A stretch of DNA of 64,000 bases from Caldilinea sp. CFX5 (GTDB lineage: Bacteria; Chloroflexota; Anaerolineae; Caldilineales; Caldilineaceae): NCBI GenBank assembly GCA_021405325.1, contig QWII01000014.1, positions 1-64,000 on the forward strand, written 5' to 3'. Within the stretch, counting starts at the first letter, position 1; each line of letters begins with the position of its first letter. Shown piece after piece: positions 16,667 to 24,808 of this stretch. The notes beneath the pieces were generated by a model, which worked only from the letters and a program-made list of their open reading frames with translations, was not told the origin of the DNA and did not search any database. The position numbers were made by a program, and so were the translations under genes.

Positions 16667-17011
16667 ATGAATATGCCAGTGAAAGCGCCTACCGTTGCGC
16701 CGATCCAACGTCTTACCTTGCCGTTGTACAATGTGGCTTGCGGCAGTGATGGCCAAACGGTTGAACGGATCTTGCAGCAGATCCCAGGCGTGACGACCGT
16801 CTATGCCAACCCGGCCTCGGAAAAGGTATACATTGAATACGACGTCGCACAGACTGACCCGACCCGGTTACGGGCTGCGCTCGCCGAAGCCGGTTTTGGG
16901 CCAAAAGGGTTGCAGGTAACCTGTGGCCGTTGCGGACACCTACCCAGTGATACGTCTGGCGCCAAACGTCAACAACCTGAGCCGGCGCCGCGTCGGTGGT
17001 GGTTGTGGTAG
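16667..17011 (+). CDS. HMA-like protein with lost CxxC
   Basis: This 114-residue protein has the fold pattern of a heavy-metal-associated domain (QRLTLPLYNV, IPGVTTVYANPASEKVYIEYD, LRAALAEAGF). Where the metal motif CxxC should be there is ACGSDG, with one Cys only. A CxxC does occur later, outside the HMA core, as TCGRCG before a basic Trp-rich tail. The ATG at 16667 has AAGGAG at 6 nt, so upstream frames are rejected. Possibilities are a one-Cys copper carrier, a dimeric site, or a regulatory relic of a CopZ. Confidence 0.8.
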   Translation: MNMPVKAPTVAPIQRLTLPLYNVACGSDGQTVERILQQIPGVTTVYANPASEKVYIEYDVAQTDPTRLRAALAEAGFGPKGLQVTCGRCGHLPSDTSGAKRQQPEPAPRRWWLW

Positions 17012-17015
17012 GAAA

Positions 17016-17101
17016 AGCGCCAAAGTAGGCTAATCCCAACTGCGTCAGTAAAAACCATGAATTTACACGAGCAGATTGGTGGCGCTAACTGATGCAGTTG
17101 G
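17016..17101. repeat. Nested inverted repeat between operons
   Basis: CCAACTGCGTCAGT (17036-17049) pairs with 17088-17101 with one wobble, and AGCGCCA (17016-17022) has a complement at 17080-17086. It lies between the HMA-like gene and the AI-2E/YHS gene. It may be a terminator-like or dispersed element; no T-run follows. Confidence 0.5.
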
Positions 17102-17129
17102 TCTAAGATACCATGATGCAGTTTGAACA

Positions 17130-18464
17130 ATGGGTGGATGGCTTGTGAATACAGAGCAGAATTTTACGATTTCACCCAGATTCATCTTCCGCCTGCTGAT
17201 TCTGGTGGCTGTTGTGTGGTTGGCTGTGCGGCTTACCGATGTGTTGATTCTCCTCAGCCTGGCAGTGCTGGTGGCCGCTGTGATGCAGCCACCAGTAGCC
17301 TGGTTGGTGCGTTGGGGTGTGCCGCGCAGCGCTGCCGTGACGTTGCTTTATTTGGCGCTGCTGATTATGCTGGCACTGCTTGGCTATTTTCTAGCGCCTG
17401 TCTTCACAGCACAGATCAGTCTGCTTGCCGACGGGGAATGGTACACGCAGTTCCAGCAGTTGAGCGAGCAATGGCCGGCTCAGTTTCGCCCGTTGGCGGG
17501 GTCAGCATTGCTGATAGAATTTGCAACGCAGTGGGATTTTTGGGTGCAAAATTGGATCGCCGCACTGGGCCGTTGGGCCATCAGTCTCGGAAGTCTGTTA
17601 TTCAATGGCGTGTTGACACTGGCGCTGGCCTACTTCCTGGCCATTGATCCCAATTCACCACGTCGGCTGTTGTTCGACCTGCTGCCTGAACCCTACCATC
17701 ACCGCATGTATCATTGGTCTGGTCTTATGGGCGAACAAGTGGTACGCTGGGCCTGGAGTCAAGGATTGTTAAGCCTCTATATTGCCGTGGTCTACGGCGT
17801 GGGTCTGTACATCCTGGGTGTGCCCAATGCCCTCTTGTTAGCCGTCATTGGCGGAATGCTGGAGGTGGTTCCCTATCTGGGCGGCGTGATCACAGCGCTG
17901 GCGGCTGTTCTGCTAACCTTGCCTTATTCTGTAACAACAGCTTTGGCAGCGGTGATCTGGTACATGCTTGTGAATCAGGTCGAAAACTACATTTTGATTC
18001 CCCGCCTCTACCGCCGCACCATGCAATTGCACCCGTTGTTGGTGTTGATCGCGTTTATGGTCGGTGGACAGGTATTGGGGGTCATGGGGATGGTGTTGGC
18101 GATCCCTCTGGCGGCGGCGGTGCAGGCGGCCTGGGAACATCGTGACCGCTTTAACACGCCAGGCGCCGCTGGTGAAAATGTCCACCATGACCCAGTGTGT
18201 AGCATGCAGCTTACGCCGGAAGTGGCCCATAGTTCATTCATCTATCGTGGCCAAACCTACTACTTTTGCTCTGAACGTTGCTATAAAATTTTTTTAACTT
18301 GGCCGGTTGATCCGGTGTGCCAACAAAAGGTGATGCCGGCCATAGCCGAACAAGTAACTTATCAGGGAAAAACTTATTACTTTAGCGACCCTGACTGTGC
18401 GCGCAAGTTTGTCGAGGCGCCGGCATCATGGTTGTCGGTAGAGACCCAATCCACGTTTGAGTAA
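17130..18464 (+). CDS. AI-2E family permease fused to two YHS domains
   Basis: Residues 1 to about 340 are a multi-helix AI-2E/UPF0118 transporter, with family stretches LARWGVP-like RWGVPRSAAVTLLYL, PNALLLAVIGGMLEVVPYLGG and the late EN.ILIPRLYRRTMQLHPL region. After a short linker come two YHS domains. The first (about 354-390) has DPVCSMQLTP and YYFCSERCYKIF. The second (about 394-432) has DPVCQQKV and YYFSDPDCARKF, missing one Cys. This domain order is unusual: YHS normally fuses to copper ATPases. It follows the second copper operon. The start is the ATG at 17130 or the GTG at 17145; neither has a strong ribosome-binding site. Confidence 0.85.
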   Translation: MGGWLVNTEQNFTISPRFIFRLLILVAVVWLAVRLTDVLILLSLAVLVAAVMQPPVAWLVRWGVPRSAAVTLLYLALLIMLALLGYFLAPVFTAQISLLADGEWYTQFQQLSEQWPAQFRPLAGSALLIEFATQWDFWVQNWIAALGRWAISLGSLLFNGVLTLALAYFLAIDPNSPRRLLFDLLPEPYHHRMYHWSGLMGEQVVRWAWSQGLLSLYIAVVYGVGLYILGVPNALLLAVIGGMLEVVPYLGGVITALAAVLLTLPYSVTTALAAVIWYMLVNQVENYILIPRLYRRTMQLHPLLVLIAFMVGGQVLGVMGMVLAIPLAAAVQAAWEHRDRFNTPGAAGENVHHDPVCSMQLTPEVAHSSFIYRGQTYYFCSERCYKIFLTWPVDPVCQQKVMPAIAEQVTYQGKTYYFSDPDCARKFVEAPASWLSVETQSTFE

Positions 18465-18575
18465 AAAATGGAGGACTACATAGACTACGCATCATTCTGG
18501 TGTTTGAGGGATTCAACTTGTCAAAATCTCCAAGCGCCAGAATCTTTGGCATTTTAATCGAATGGGTCAAAAGTC

Positions 18576-20048
18576 ATGCTCTTTAACTCCGTAGAATTTC
18601 TGATCTTTTTTCCAGTAGTCGTCACCACCTACTTTCTCTGCCCTCAGCGTTATCGTTGGGCGCTGCTCCTGGCGGCGAGTTATTTATTCTATGCCGCCTG
18701 GCGCATAGAATATGCTCTCTTGTTGCTGCTCTCGACCGTAGTGGACTATACGGCAGCGCGCCGGATGGGGCAGCAAACCGAACGGGCCGGACGCGGTAAA
18801 TATCTTGCCCTGAGTCTGGTCGTCAACCTGGGATTGCTCTTTACCTTTAAATATTTCAACTTTTTCAATGAGTCGGTGCGTGACCTCTTTGGTCTCTTTC
18901 GTGTCGACTATCAATTTGCCGGCTTGGATCTATTGTTGCCGGTGGGTCTCTCGTTTTACACTTTTCAATCACTGAGTTATGTCTTTGATGTTTACCGTGG
19001 CAAGCTGAAACCGGAACCCCATTTTGGCATCTTTGCCCTCTATGTTTCGTTCTTCCCCCAGTTGGTCGCCGGCCCGATTGAACGGGCAACCCATATGTTA
19101 CCCCAGTTTCGTGTGCATCACTTGTTTGATGAAGGACGGGTCAACAGTGGTCTACGTTTGATCTTGTGGGGGCTGTTCAAAAAGGTGGTGATCGCTGACC
19201 GGCTGGCAGTCTATGTCAATCAAGTCTATAATCAGCCGGGGGATTACACCGGTTGGCCGCTGGTGTTGGCGACCTATTTTTTTGCCTTTCAAATCTACTG
19301 CGATTTTTCCGGCTATTCCGACATTGCGATTGGCTCCGCACGGGTCATGGGCTTTGACTTGATGGAGAACTTTCGTCAGCCCTATGTCGCGCGATCCGTG
19401 GCCGACTTCTGGCGGCGCTGGCACATTTCACTCTCCACCTGGTTTCGCGACTATCTCTATATTGCGCTGGGCGGTAATCGAGTGACGCCCTGGCGCTGGT
19501 ATGTGAATCTGGCCATTGTCTTTTTGGTGAGCGGCCTCTGGCATGGCGCCCGCTGGACCTTTGTCATCTGGGGGGCGTTACATGCCTTCTATGTCCTCGT
19601 GGAAATTGGGTTAGGCAGTGTTAGCAATTGGGGCGCCCGTCGTCTAGGCCGACCAACTGATAGACTCCTGCCCGACTGGCTGAAGATTGTCATTACCTTT
19701 CATCTGGTACTCTTCAGTTGGATCTTCTTTCGGGCCAACAGCCTGGGCGATGCCTTGTTGATCATTCAGCAGATGACACAAACCGGCGGGATCGCCTTTA
19801 CCGAAGCGATCTTTGCCCCCTGGCGTGCCGCTGGCGTTGTTGATGTGGAGCTGGAAATGATACTTTCGGTAGGGCTGATCGTTGTCATGGCGATGATGCA
19901 GTGGTACGAGCGCTACATTGCCAACATAGAACAAACCTTCATCAACACTCACGGCTGGGTGCGCTGGCTGGCCTATATCGCTATGGCCATTGCTGTCGCC
20001 AATCTTGGTGCGGCCATTGAGACACCATTTATCTACTTCCAGTTTTAG
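18576..20048 (+). CDS. MBOAT-family O-acyltransferase (AlgI/DltB-like)
   Basis: This 490-residue polytopic membrane protein has the MBOAT architecture that transfers acyl groups from an intracellular donor to an extracellular polymer. The N-terminus LFNSVEFLIFFPVV is typical of the AlgI-like branch. The family stretch PQLVAGPIERATHMLPQF and the catalytic region GLWHGARWTFVIWG with the invariant His are present. The gene is convergent with an operon coding an SGNH/DHHW-like protein and two lipase-like proteins. MBOAT and SGNH proteins commonly work as pairs in surface polysaccharide acetylation; that pairing is inferred here. Confidence 0.92.
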   Translation: MLFNSVEFLIFFPVVVTTYFLCPQRYRWALLLAASYLFYAAWRIEYALLLLLSTVVDYTAARRMGQQTERAGRGKYLALSLVVNLGLLFTFKYFNFFNESVRDLFGLFRVDYQFAGLDLLLPVGLSFYTFQSLSYVFDVYRGKLKPEPHFGIFALYVSFFPQLVAGPIERATHMLPQFRVHHLFDEGRVNSGLRLILWGLFKKVVIADRLAVYVNQVYNQPGDYTGWPLVLATYFFAFQIYCDFSGYSDIAIGSARVMGFDLMENFRQPYVARSVADFWRRWHISLSTWFRDYLYIALGGNRVTPWRWYVNLAIVFLVSGLWHGARWTFVIWGALHAFYVLVEIGLGSVSNWGARRLGRPTDRLLPDWLKIVITFHLVLFSWIFFRANSLGDALLIIQQMTQTGGIAFTEAIFAPWRAAGVVDVELEMILSVGLIVVMAMMQWYERYIANIEQTFINTHGWVRWLAYIAMAIAVANLGAAIETPFIYFQF

Positions 20049-20054
20049 CGGGGT

Positions 20055-20127
20055 AGGGGCGCGGATTCAGGTAACGCGGATTTGTCAATGAGGAAGGATG
20101 ATCCGCGTTACCTAAATCCGTGCCCCT
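20055..20127. terminator. Bidirectional hairpin between convergent genes
   Basis: Two 27-bp arms (20055-20081 and 20101-20127, containing GGTAACGCGGAT and its complement) pair with one wobble and one mismatch. The hairpin sits between the converging stop codons at 20048 and 20126 and touches the second one. It would terminate both transcripts; its length and sequence also suggest a dispersed repeat unit. Confidence 0.8.
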
Positions 20128-21484
20128 ATTTTGCCGTAATCTGCGCACAGTTGTTTTGCGGCGTTTGTCCACGGGCGATGCCGCGCATCCACCCCGTGGT
20201 CGCTTTGAAACTGGCCTGGCGCGTATTCGCATGTTGCACCGTCGGCAGGGTGACATAGGTTACCGGTTGCCCCCGTTCACAGAGGAGGGCGGCAAATTGC
20301 TGTTGGGCAACGGGGGTAATGACATGATCGGCTGTTCCCTGGAAAAAGGCGACCGGCACAGCAAAGCCGCCAAAGACGCCGGCATTATTGGCATCCAGCA
20401 CGGCTTTGAAGAGCGGATAGGTTTCGCCCAGGCGCCCATTAAACAAGGTGGTACGAAACGCCGGCCGGTACATCGCTGGCGGGTCGTTGCTGTAATAGAC
20501 AAAGATGTCATCAACACAGTGGGTCAAGGCATCCTGATCAAAGTTGGTGAGCCATTGGTCAAGAAAAATGTCAGCCGGGTTGATCAGCGTAGGGCCAAAG
20601 AAATGGCGATAGGCATAGACCAAGTAAGGCGTGAAAATGGGGCTTTCACGCATGAGCGTTTCAACGTTGGTTGTGGCGCCGTGGCTGATGACGCCGCGTA
20701 ACGGCAGTTCCGGCGCATAGTCGGCGGCGAAATCTTTACTGGCAAAGGCCGCATGACCACCATTGGAGTAGCCGGCAAGGAAGAGCGCTTGCTGTGGACG
20801 AGCGCGCACCGTGGCCGGCGGTTTGCCAAGGAAATTGTAGGCAGCCCGTGCTGCATCAAGGAGCGTGTACGCCTCCAACTCGCTGATAAAGTATTCTTGG
20901 GGACGCGCCGGATCAGTATAGCGGCCTGACGGATATTCCTGAGAAGGCGCACACTCATCGCCCAAGCCTGTGGTGCCGGGGGCATAGGCCAATACCGGAA
21001 AGGACGTCTCGGCGGTGACGCGGGGGATAAAAAGGTCGGTTTGCAGGTCGATGGGTGCGCCGGTTTCATCGCGGCTCTGTACGGTGAGGCGGTACACATC
21101 AACGGCATACTGGGCGTTGACCAGATTACTGTCAGGATAGAAATTGTGGCTCAACTGGTTGATCTCCGCCATAGGAACGGTTTCGAGCAACTGCGCCGCC
21201 AGGATCATACCTGCTTGTGTGGCGCCGGCGGTGGTCGTTGTCACCGGCATTGTCATCGGCGGCGGCGTACCCGCGGTAGTGGCCGGAATGGCGGCGGGCG
21301 CGCTGGTTGCCGCAGCAGGCGCCATCGTTGGGTCAACGGTTGGCGCGAAGGTGTTGGTCACAGTAGGGGTCAACACGGTGGTTGCTGCGGCGGACGAAGC
21401 TACTGCAAGACGATGGCGACATGCGCTCAACAAGAGCAACAGACCGAGCATGGTTAAAACGAAGAGTGGTAGTTTGATCGACAT
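20126..21484 (-). CDS. Secreted lipase-like alpha/beta hydrolase lipoprotein
   Basis: This 452-residue lipoprotein (signal with LLLLLSACRH) has a Thr/Pro/Ala-rich linker to about residue 95 and then an alpha/beta-hydrolase domain. The nucleophile elbow is LAGYSNGGHAAF, and a late VPVAFFQGTADHVITP contains the candidate acid residue, followed by a His near QHANTRQ. It resembles the secretory lipase (LIP-type) / large esterase class that cleaves ester-linked acyl groups. It is a paralogue of the protein encoded at 22836-24308 and is the last gene of a three-gene minus-strand operon around an SGNH-type protein. Confidence 0.85.
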   Translation of the reverse strand: MSIKLPLFVLTMLGLLLLLSACRHRLAVASSAAATTVLTPTVTNTFAPTVDPTMAPAAATSAPAAIPATTAGTPPPMTMPVTTTTAGATQAGMILAAQLLETVPMAEINQLSHNFYPDSNLVNAQYAVDVYRLTVQSRDETGAPIDLQTDLFIPRVTAETSFPVLAYAPGTTGLGDECAPSQEYPSGRYTDPARPQEYFISELEAYTLLDAARAAYNFLGKPPATVRARPQQALFLAGYSNGGHAAFASKDFAADYAPELPLRGVISHGATTNVETLMRESPIFTPYLVYAYRHFFGPTLINPADIFLDQWLTNFDQDALTHCVDDIFVYYSNDPPAMYRPAFRTTLFNGRLGETYPLFKAVLDANNAGVFGGFAVPVAFFQGTADHVITPVAQQQFAALLCERGQPVTYVTLPTVQHANTRQASFKATTGWMRGIARGQTPQNNCAQITAK

Positions 21485-21618
21485 AAGGCTTCCTTTCAGC
21501 CCCTACAAAACGATAGCGCAGCCAGCGGTCTTTCCGGAAAGCAACGATGCCGTTCTGCACAAAGCTGCCAAATTTGTTTGTCTTCCGCGGGGCCTCCAGG
21601 TGCGGTGTAGCTTTCTTA

Positions 21619-22833
21619 TCACTGCGCAGCCTCGGTGGCCCGCATTACGGCGGTTGCCAGCAGAGGATTGGCAATGGGCGTCGGCGTGGCGACCGGCGGT
21701 GCAGTGGGGGTAGCGCCATCGCCGCCAGCCGCTTGCGTCGCACGGGCAATCGCCGTCGCCAACAACGGGTTGACGGGCGCGACCGGTGTCGTCACGACTG
21801 TTACTACGGCGGTTGGCGTCAGCGGTGGCGATAGCGTGGGGATGGGCGCACCCGGTGGGGGGTCAATACGGGCGGCCAACTGTTCCGCCACATACTGCTT
21901 ACCAGGCTGGCGCAGGTGTTCAGTGTCGGTAAAAAAGTAAGCTGCCAGATCAAAGGAGAGGTCGAGCAGATCGACCCCTTGCGCCGCCAGTTCCTCTTTC
22001 ACCACCTGTACATTGGCGGAAAATTGGCGCCGAAACGCTTCCCCCATATAGAGATCGCCCAACTCGGCGTTGACCGGCGTCACATAGAACAGCACTGGCG
22101 TCCCCGCCCGTTGCAGCCGTTGGGCAATATCGACCATAGCCTGCACTTTGCGGTGGCGCGGATTCAACGCCGCCATGTAATAGTAGGTGAGCAAGCGTTG
22201 ATAATCAGCATCGGGCGTTACCTCTTGGTAGTAGACAAATTGCTCCCCGTCACTCGCAGCCAGGGCCGAGCCGCCCACATCGCCCTCAAAGTCCTGCACC
22301 TTGCCGATCTTGGTGGCGCCGGCGTAGACCGGGCTGCGGAAAAATTCATCCGCGGTGATCGCCGGTGTGTAGCCGCCAAAGAGCTGCAGCGGTCGCCCAA
22401 AGGTGCGTGCCAACGGCAATCCCAACGCCAACACTCGTTTTTCCCGGGTGAATTGATAGCCCGGCCGCTGATCCCACTCCGGCGAGAAGGAACGCATATT
22501 GATGGGAATGATCACCAGCGCCGGTCGATAGCCCTGGCGCAACATAAAGTTGAGATAGCTACGGTAGACCTCCATCCCGTAGGCAGCGTGGGAGAGTTCC
22601 CCAACGGTCTGCGCCGGCAGCCGTTCCTGGAGCATCGCCGCCGTGGTCTGGCTGCCTTCCGGGTGCCAGAGCGTGCTGTCACCTAGATAAATGATGTCAG
22701 ATCTCTGATCCAGCAGCGCCTGAAAGCGCAGAACGGGTTCGGGCAGCGCCGCCGGATAGAAATAGCCCACGACCCATTGCCCAACCACGAGCAGGAACAG
22801 CAACGCCAGAAACTTCACTAAAAAGCGGCGCAT
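21619..22833 (-). CDS. SGNH/DltD-like membrane-anchored protein
   Basis: This 404-residue protein has one N-terminal membrane anchor (RRFLVKFLALLFLLVVGQWV) and an extracytoplasmic SGNH-type domain. The block-I nucleophile motif is DIIYLGDSTLW; the middle has LVIIPINMRSFSPEWDQ and a later FYVTPVNAELGD. Its C-terminus holds a duplicated Ala/Thr/Pro tail in which NPLLATA occurs twice. The start at 22833 follows GGGGGT and lies 2 nt after the upstream lipase stop, so the genes are coupled. DltD/AlgJ-like proteins of this kind cooperate with MBOAT acyltransferases, and an MBOAT gene lies at 18576. Confidence 0.8.
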   Translation of the reverse strand: MRRFLVKFLALLFLLVVGQWVVGYFYPAALPEPVLRFQALLDQRSDIIYLGDSTLWHPEGSQTTAAMLQERLPAQTVGELSHAAYGMEVYRSYLNFMLRQGYRPALVIIPINMRSFSPEWDQRPGYQFTREKRVLALGLPLARTFGRPLQLFGGYTPAITADEFFRSPVYAGATKIGKVQDFEGDVGGSALAASDGEQFVYYQEVTPDADYQRLLTYYYMAALNPRHRKVQAMVDIAQRLQRAGTPVLFYVTPVNAELGDLYMGEAFRRQFSANVQVVKEELAAQGVDLLDLSFDLAAYFFTDTEHLRQPGKQYVAEQLAARIDPPPGAPIPTLSPPLTPTAVVTVVTTPVAPVNPLLATAIARATQAAGGDGATPTAPPVATPTPIANPLLATAVMRATEAAQ

Positions 22834-22835
22834 CG

Positions 22836-24308
22836 CTACCCCCCGCCCGTGTTTGTAACGACCGGACAATCGGAACGGGGGGCGCCCCCATTTAGGATCT
22901 TTTGCATCCAACGCAAGGTGTCGCCGAAAGCATATTGGCGCGTGGCAAAGTGATCGACCTCCGGGTAGAGGTAATAGGTCACGCGCTTGCCCAACCCGCA
23001 GATCTGCGCCATAAAGGCTTCGTTGGTTTGGGCGGTGACAACTGGATCGACGGCGCCATGCAACAACAAGGCTGGGGTGTTGGGATTGATCGAGGCGCCC
23101 ACATAATTTAGATCCAGCACCTGTTTGAAGGCGGCAAAGCTCCCATTCAGTTGACCGCTGTAGAGGGCATCCAGAAACTCCGTCCGGTAGAGCCGGCCCG
23201 GCTCTTGCGGATAGTATTGATAAACTTCATCCACACATTTACTGGTCACATCCTGGGTGAAGGTCGGCAGCCACTGTGGCAGGAAAACCTTCTCCGGCGC
23301 AATTACATAGGGGCCGTAATAAGTGCTATAGGCGTGAACAATGTAGGGCGCCAGCGGGGGGCGTTCGCGCAACAACGCCTCAACGCTCGGCGCCGTGGCA
23401 TGGCCGATCACCCCTTTAACCGTCAATTCGGGCGCATACCAGGGCGCAAACTGATCGGCAGCAAAGGCGCCATGTCCGCCTTGCGAATAGCCGCTAAAAA
23501 AGACCGCATCCAGCGGTTGGGCCAAGATGTCGGGGGCTGGGGGCGCGGCAAAAAAGTTATAGACGGCACGCGCCGCATCCAAGAGGAGATACCCTTCCAG
23601 CCGGGCGACAAAGTACGGGTGCGTGCGCACTGCATCATCATACCCTTGCCAGAGGGGGAACACTGCAATAAACCCTTGGGCGGCATAGGAGAGCATGTGG
23701 GTGCGATAGTTGCCCCAATTGCGGCGACGCGTCCACTCATCGAGCGGCGCACAGGCGGCGCCGATGCCGGTGGTGCCGGAGCCATAGACCAGGACAGGAA
23801 ACGTGGCCCATTGACTTAGGCGGGGAAAGAAAAGTTCGGCGCGCACATTGACCGACTGGTCACTTTCATCCACGGTTTGAAAGTTGATCTGGTAACGGTC
23901 AATATCATAGCGGGCCGGGACCAGATTGGAGGCCGGGTAGAACTGGGCGCTCAGTTCGTTGATCTGCGCCGCAGGGACCGTATCCATGTAGAGAACATTG
24001 GTGAGAATACCCCCGTGCAGCGCCAACACCGGCGCCAGCCGCGGCCCAACCGTCGGGGTGGATTCCAGCGTGGGGGTGGCGGCCAGTAAAGCGACTGCCG
24101 CGGCCGGCGTTGTTGCCACCGGTGGGGGTGGTGTGGCCGTAAAGGTGGGCCGCAACCCGCTCACCAACGAAGTCGCGGTCGGCGTGGCGCCGGCGGCGGC
24201 TTCTGCGCTCGATGATGCGGCCTGACGTGCAAATTTACACCCTGCCAGCAGGGGCAACAGGGTGCACAAAATGAGAAGAAATTGAAATTGTTTCATTACT
24301 TGATGCAA
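22836..24308 (-). CDS. Secreted lipase-like alpha/beta hydrolase lipoprotein
   Basis: This 490-residue paralogue of the product at 20126 has a lipoprotein signal (LLPLLAGCKF), a low-complexity Thr/Pro linker, and the hydrolase domain. The nucleophile elbow is FSGYSQGGHGAF, a late LLHGAVDPVVTAQ holds the candidate acid residue, and EVDHFATRQ the candidate His. It is first in the operon. An ATG at 24296 gives a more canonical signal peptide than that at 24308; neither has a strong ribosome-binding site. Two related esterases flanking an SGNH protein suggest trimming or turnover of acylated surface material; this is inference. Confidence 0.85.
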   Translation of the reverse strand: MHQVMKQFQFLLILCTLLPLLAGCKFARQAASSSAEAAAGATPTATSLVSGLRPTFTATPPPPVATTPAAAVALLAATPTLESTPTVGPRLAPVLALHGGILTNVLYMDTVPAAQINELSAQFYPASNLVPARYDIDRYQINFQTVDESDQSVNVRAELFFPRLSQWATFPVLVYGSGTTGIGAACAPLDEWTRRRNWGNYRTHMLSYAAQGFIAVFPLWQGYDDAVRTHPYFVARLEGYLLLDAARAVYNFFAAPPAPDILAQPLDAVFFSGYSQGGHGAFAADQFAPWYAPELTVKGVIGHATAPSVEALLRERPPLAPYIVHAYSTYYGPYVIAPEKVFLPQWLPTFTQDVTSKCVDEVYQYYPQEPGRLYRTEFLDALYSGQLNGSFAAFKQVLDLNYVGASINPNTPALLLHGAVDPVVTAQTNEAFMAQICGLGKRVTYYLYPEVDHFATRQYAFGDTLRWMQKILNGGAPRSDCPVVTNTGGG

Positions 24309-24808
24309 CTGCCGACAATGGTAGGTTACGCCGTTGCTAATACAAAGTTGAAAGTAGCCGTTTTTCCGCCAGCGCTGGCGTTTTGGAGATCCATCACCAG
24401 CGACGGGTGAAAAATTCCGTCGCGAGCATTGCTCGGCTCGTCGGGAAAATATGAGCGATTATGCACCGCTTCTATGAACCTTCCATGAGAAAAGGGTGAA
24501 AAACCCGTGAGCGCATCGCCGGAGTCACCCTTAATTTCAGTGGCGACCACCTCTGTACGTGGTTTGCCCTTTGCGCGTTTTAGTCGATAGGCAATTTTGC
24601 CTACTAGACTCCCGCGCATTGGCGGTGTCGCCCAACCAATAGGCGGCTATAGTAGGAAGTAGATGTTGCATCGTGCAAGTCACCCACTGCATAGCAACTC
24701 GTCGTCCCAATTCATATAGTTTCCTGGAAAAGTTTTGGATCACATTCGCCAGTACGAGGATGGGGCAAAACTTTTCCGGATAGCTATGTATTCCACAAGA
24801 AAACTCAC
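24309..24808. other. 500-bp gap with a 12-bp inverted repeat
   Basis: No convincing gene is visible. GGAAAAGTTTTG (24727-24738) and its exact complement (24767-24778) form an inverted repeat 28 bp apart, 30 bp before the CDF-HflK gene, in a position fit for an operator. Further upstream are short palindromes (for example CGCCAGCGCTGGCG near 24367). A minus-strand open frame of about 97 codons has no recognisable domain or start signal and may be the remnant of an insertion sequence end. Confidence 0.5.

Noticed and set aside
24471..24492. Possible fifth tandem-repeat box (CTTCTAT then CTTCCAT)
   Set aside because: It has the 11-bp phase but differs at several bases, lacks a -10 at the right distance and is over 300 bp from the next gene.
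24326..24619. 97-codon open frame on the minus strand upstream of the CDF-HflK gene
   Set aside because: No start signal, no recognisable domain and no coupling to a neighbour; kept only as a possible IS-end remnant.
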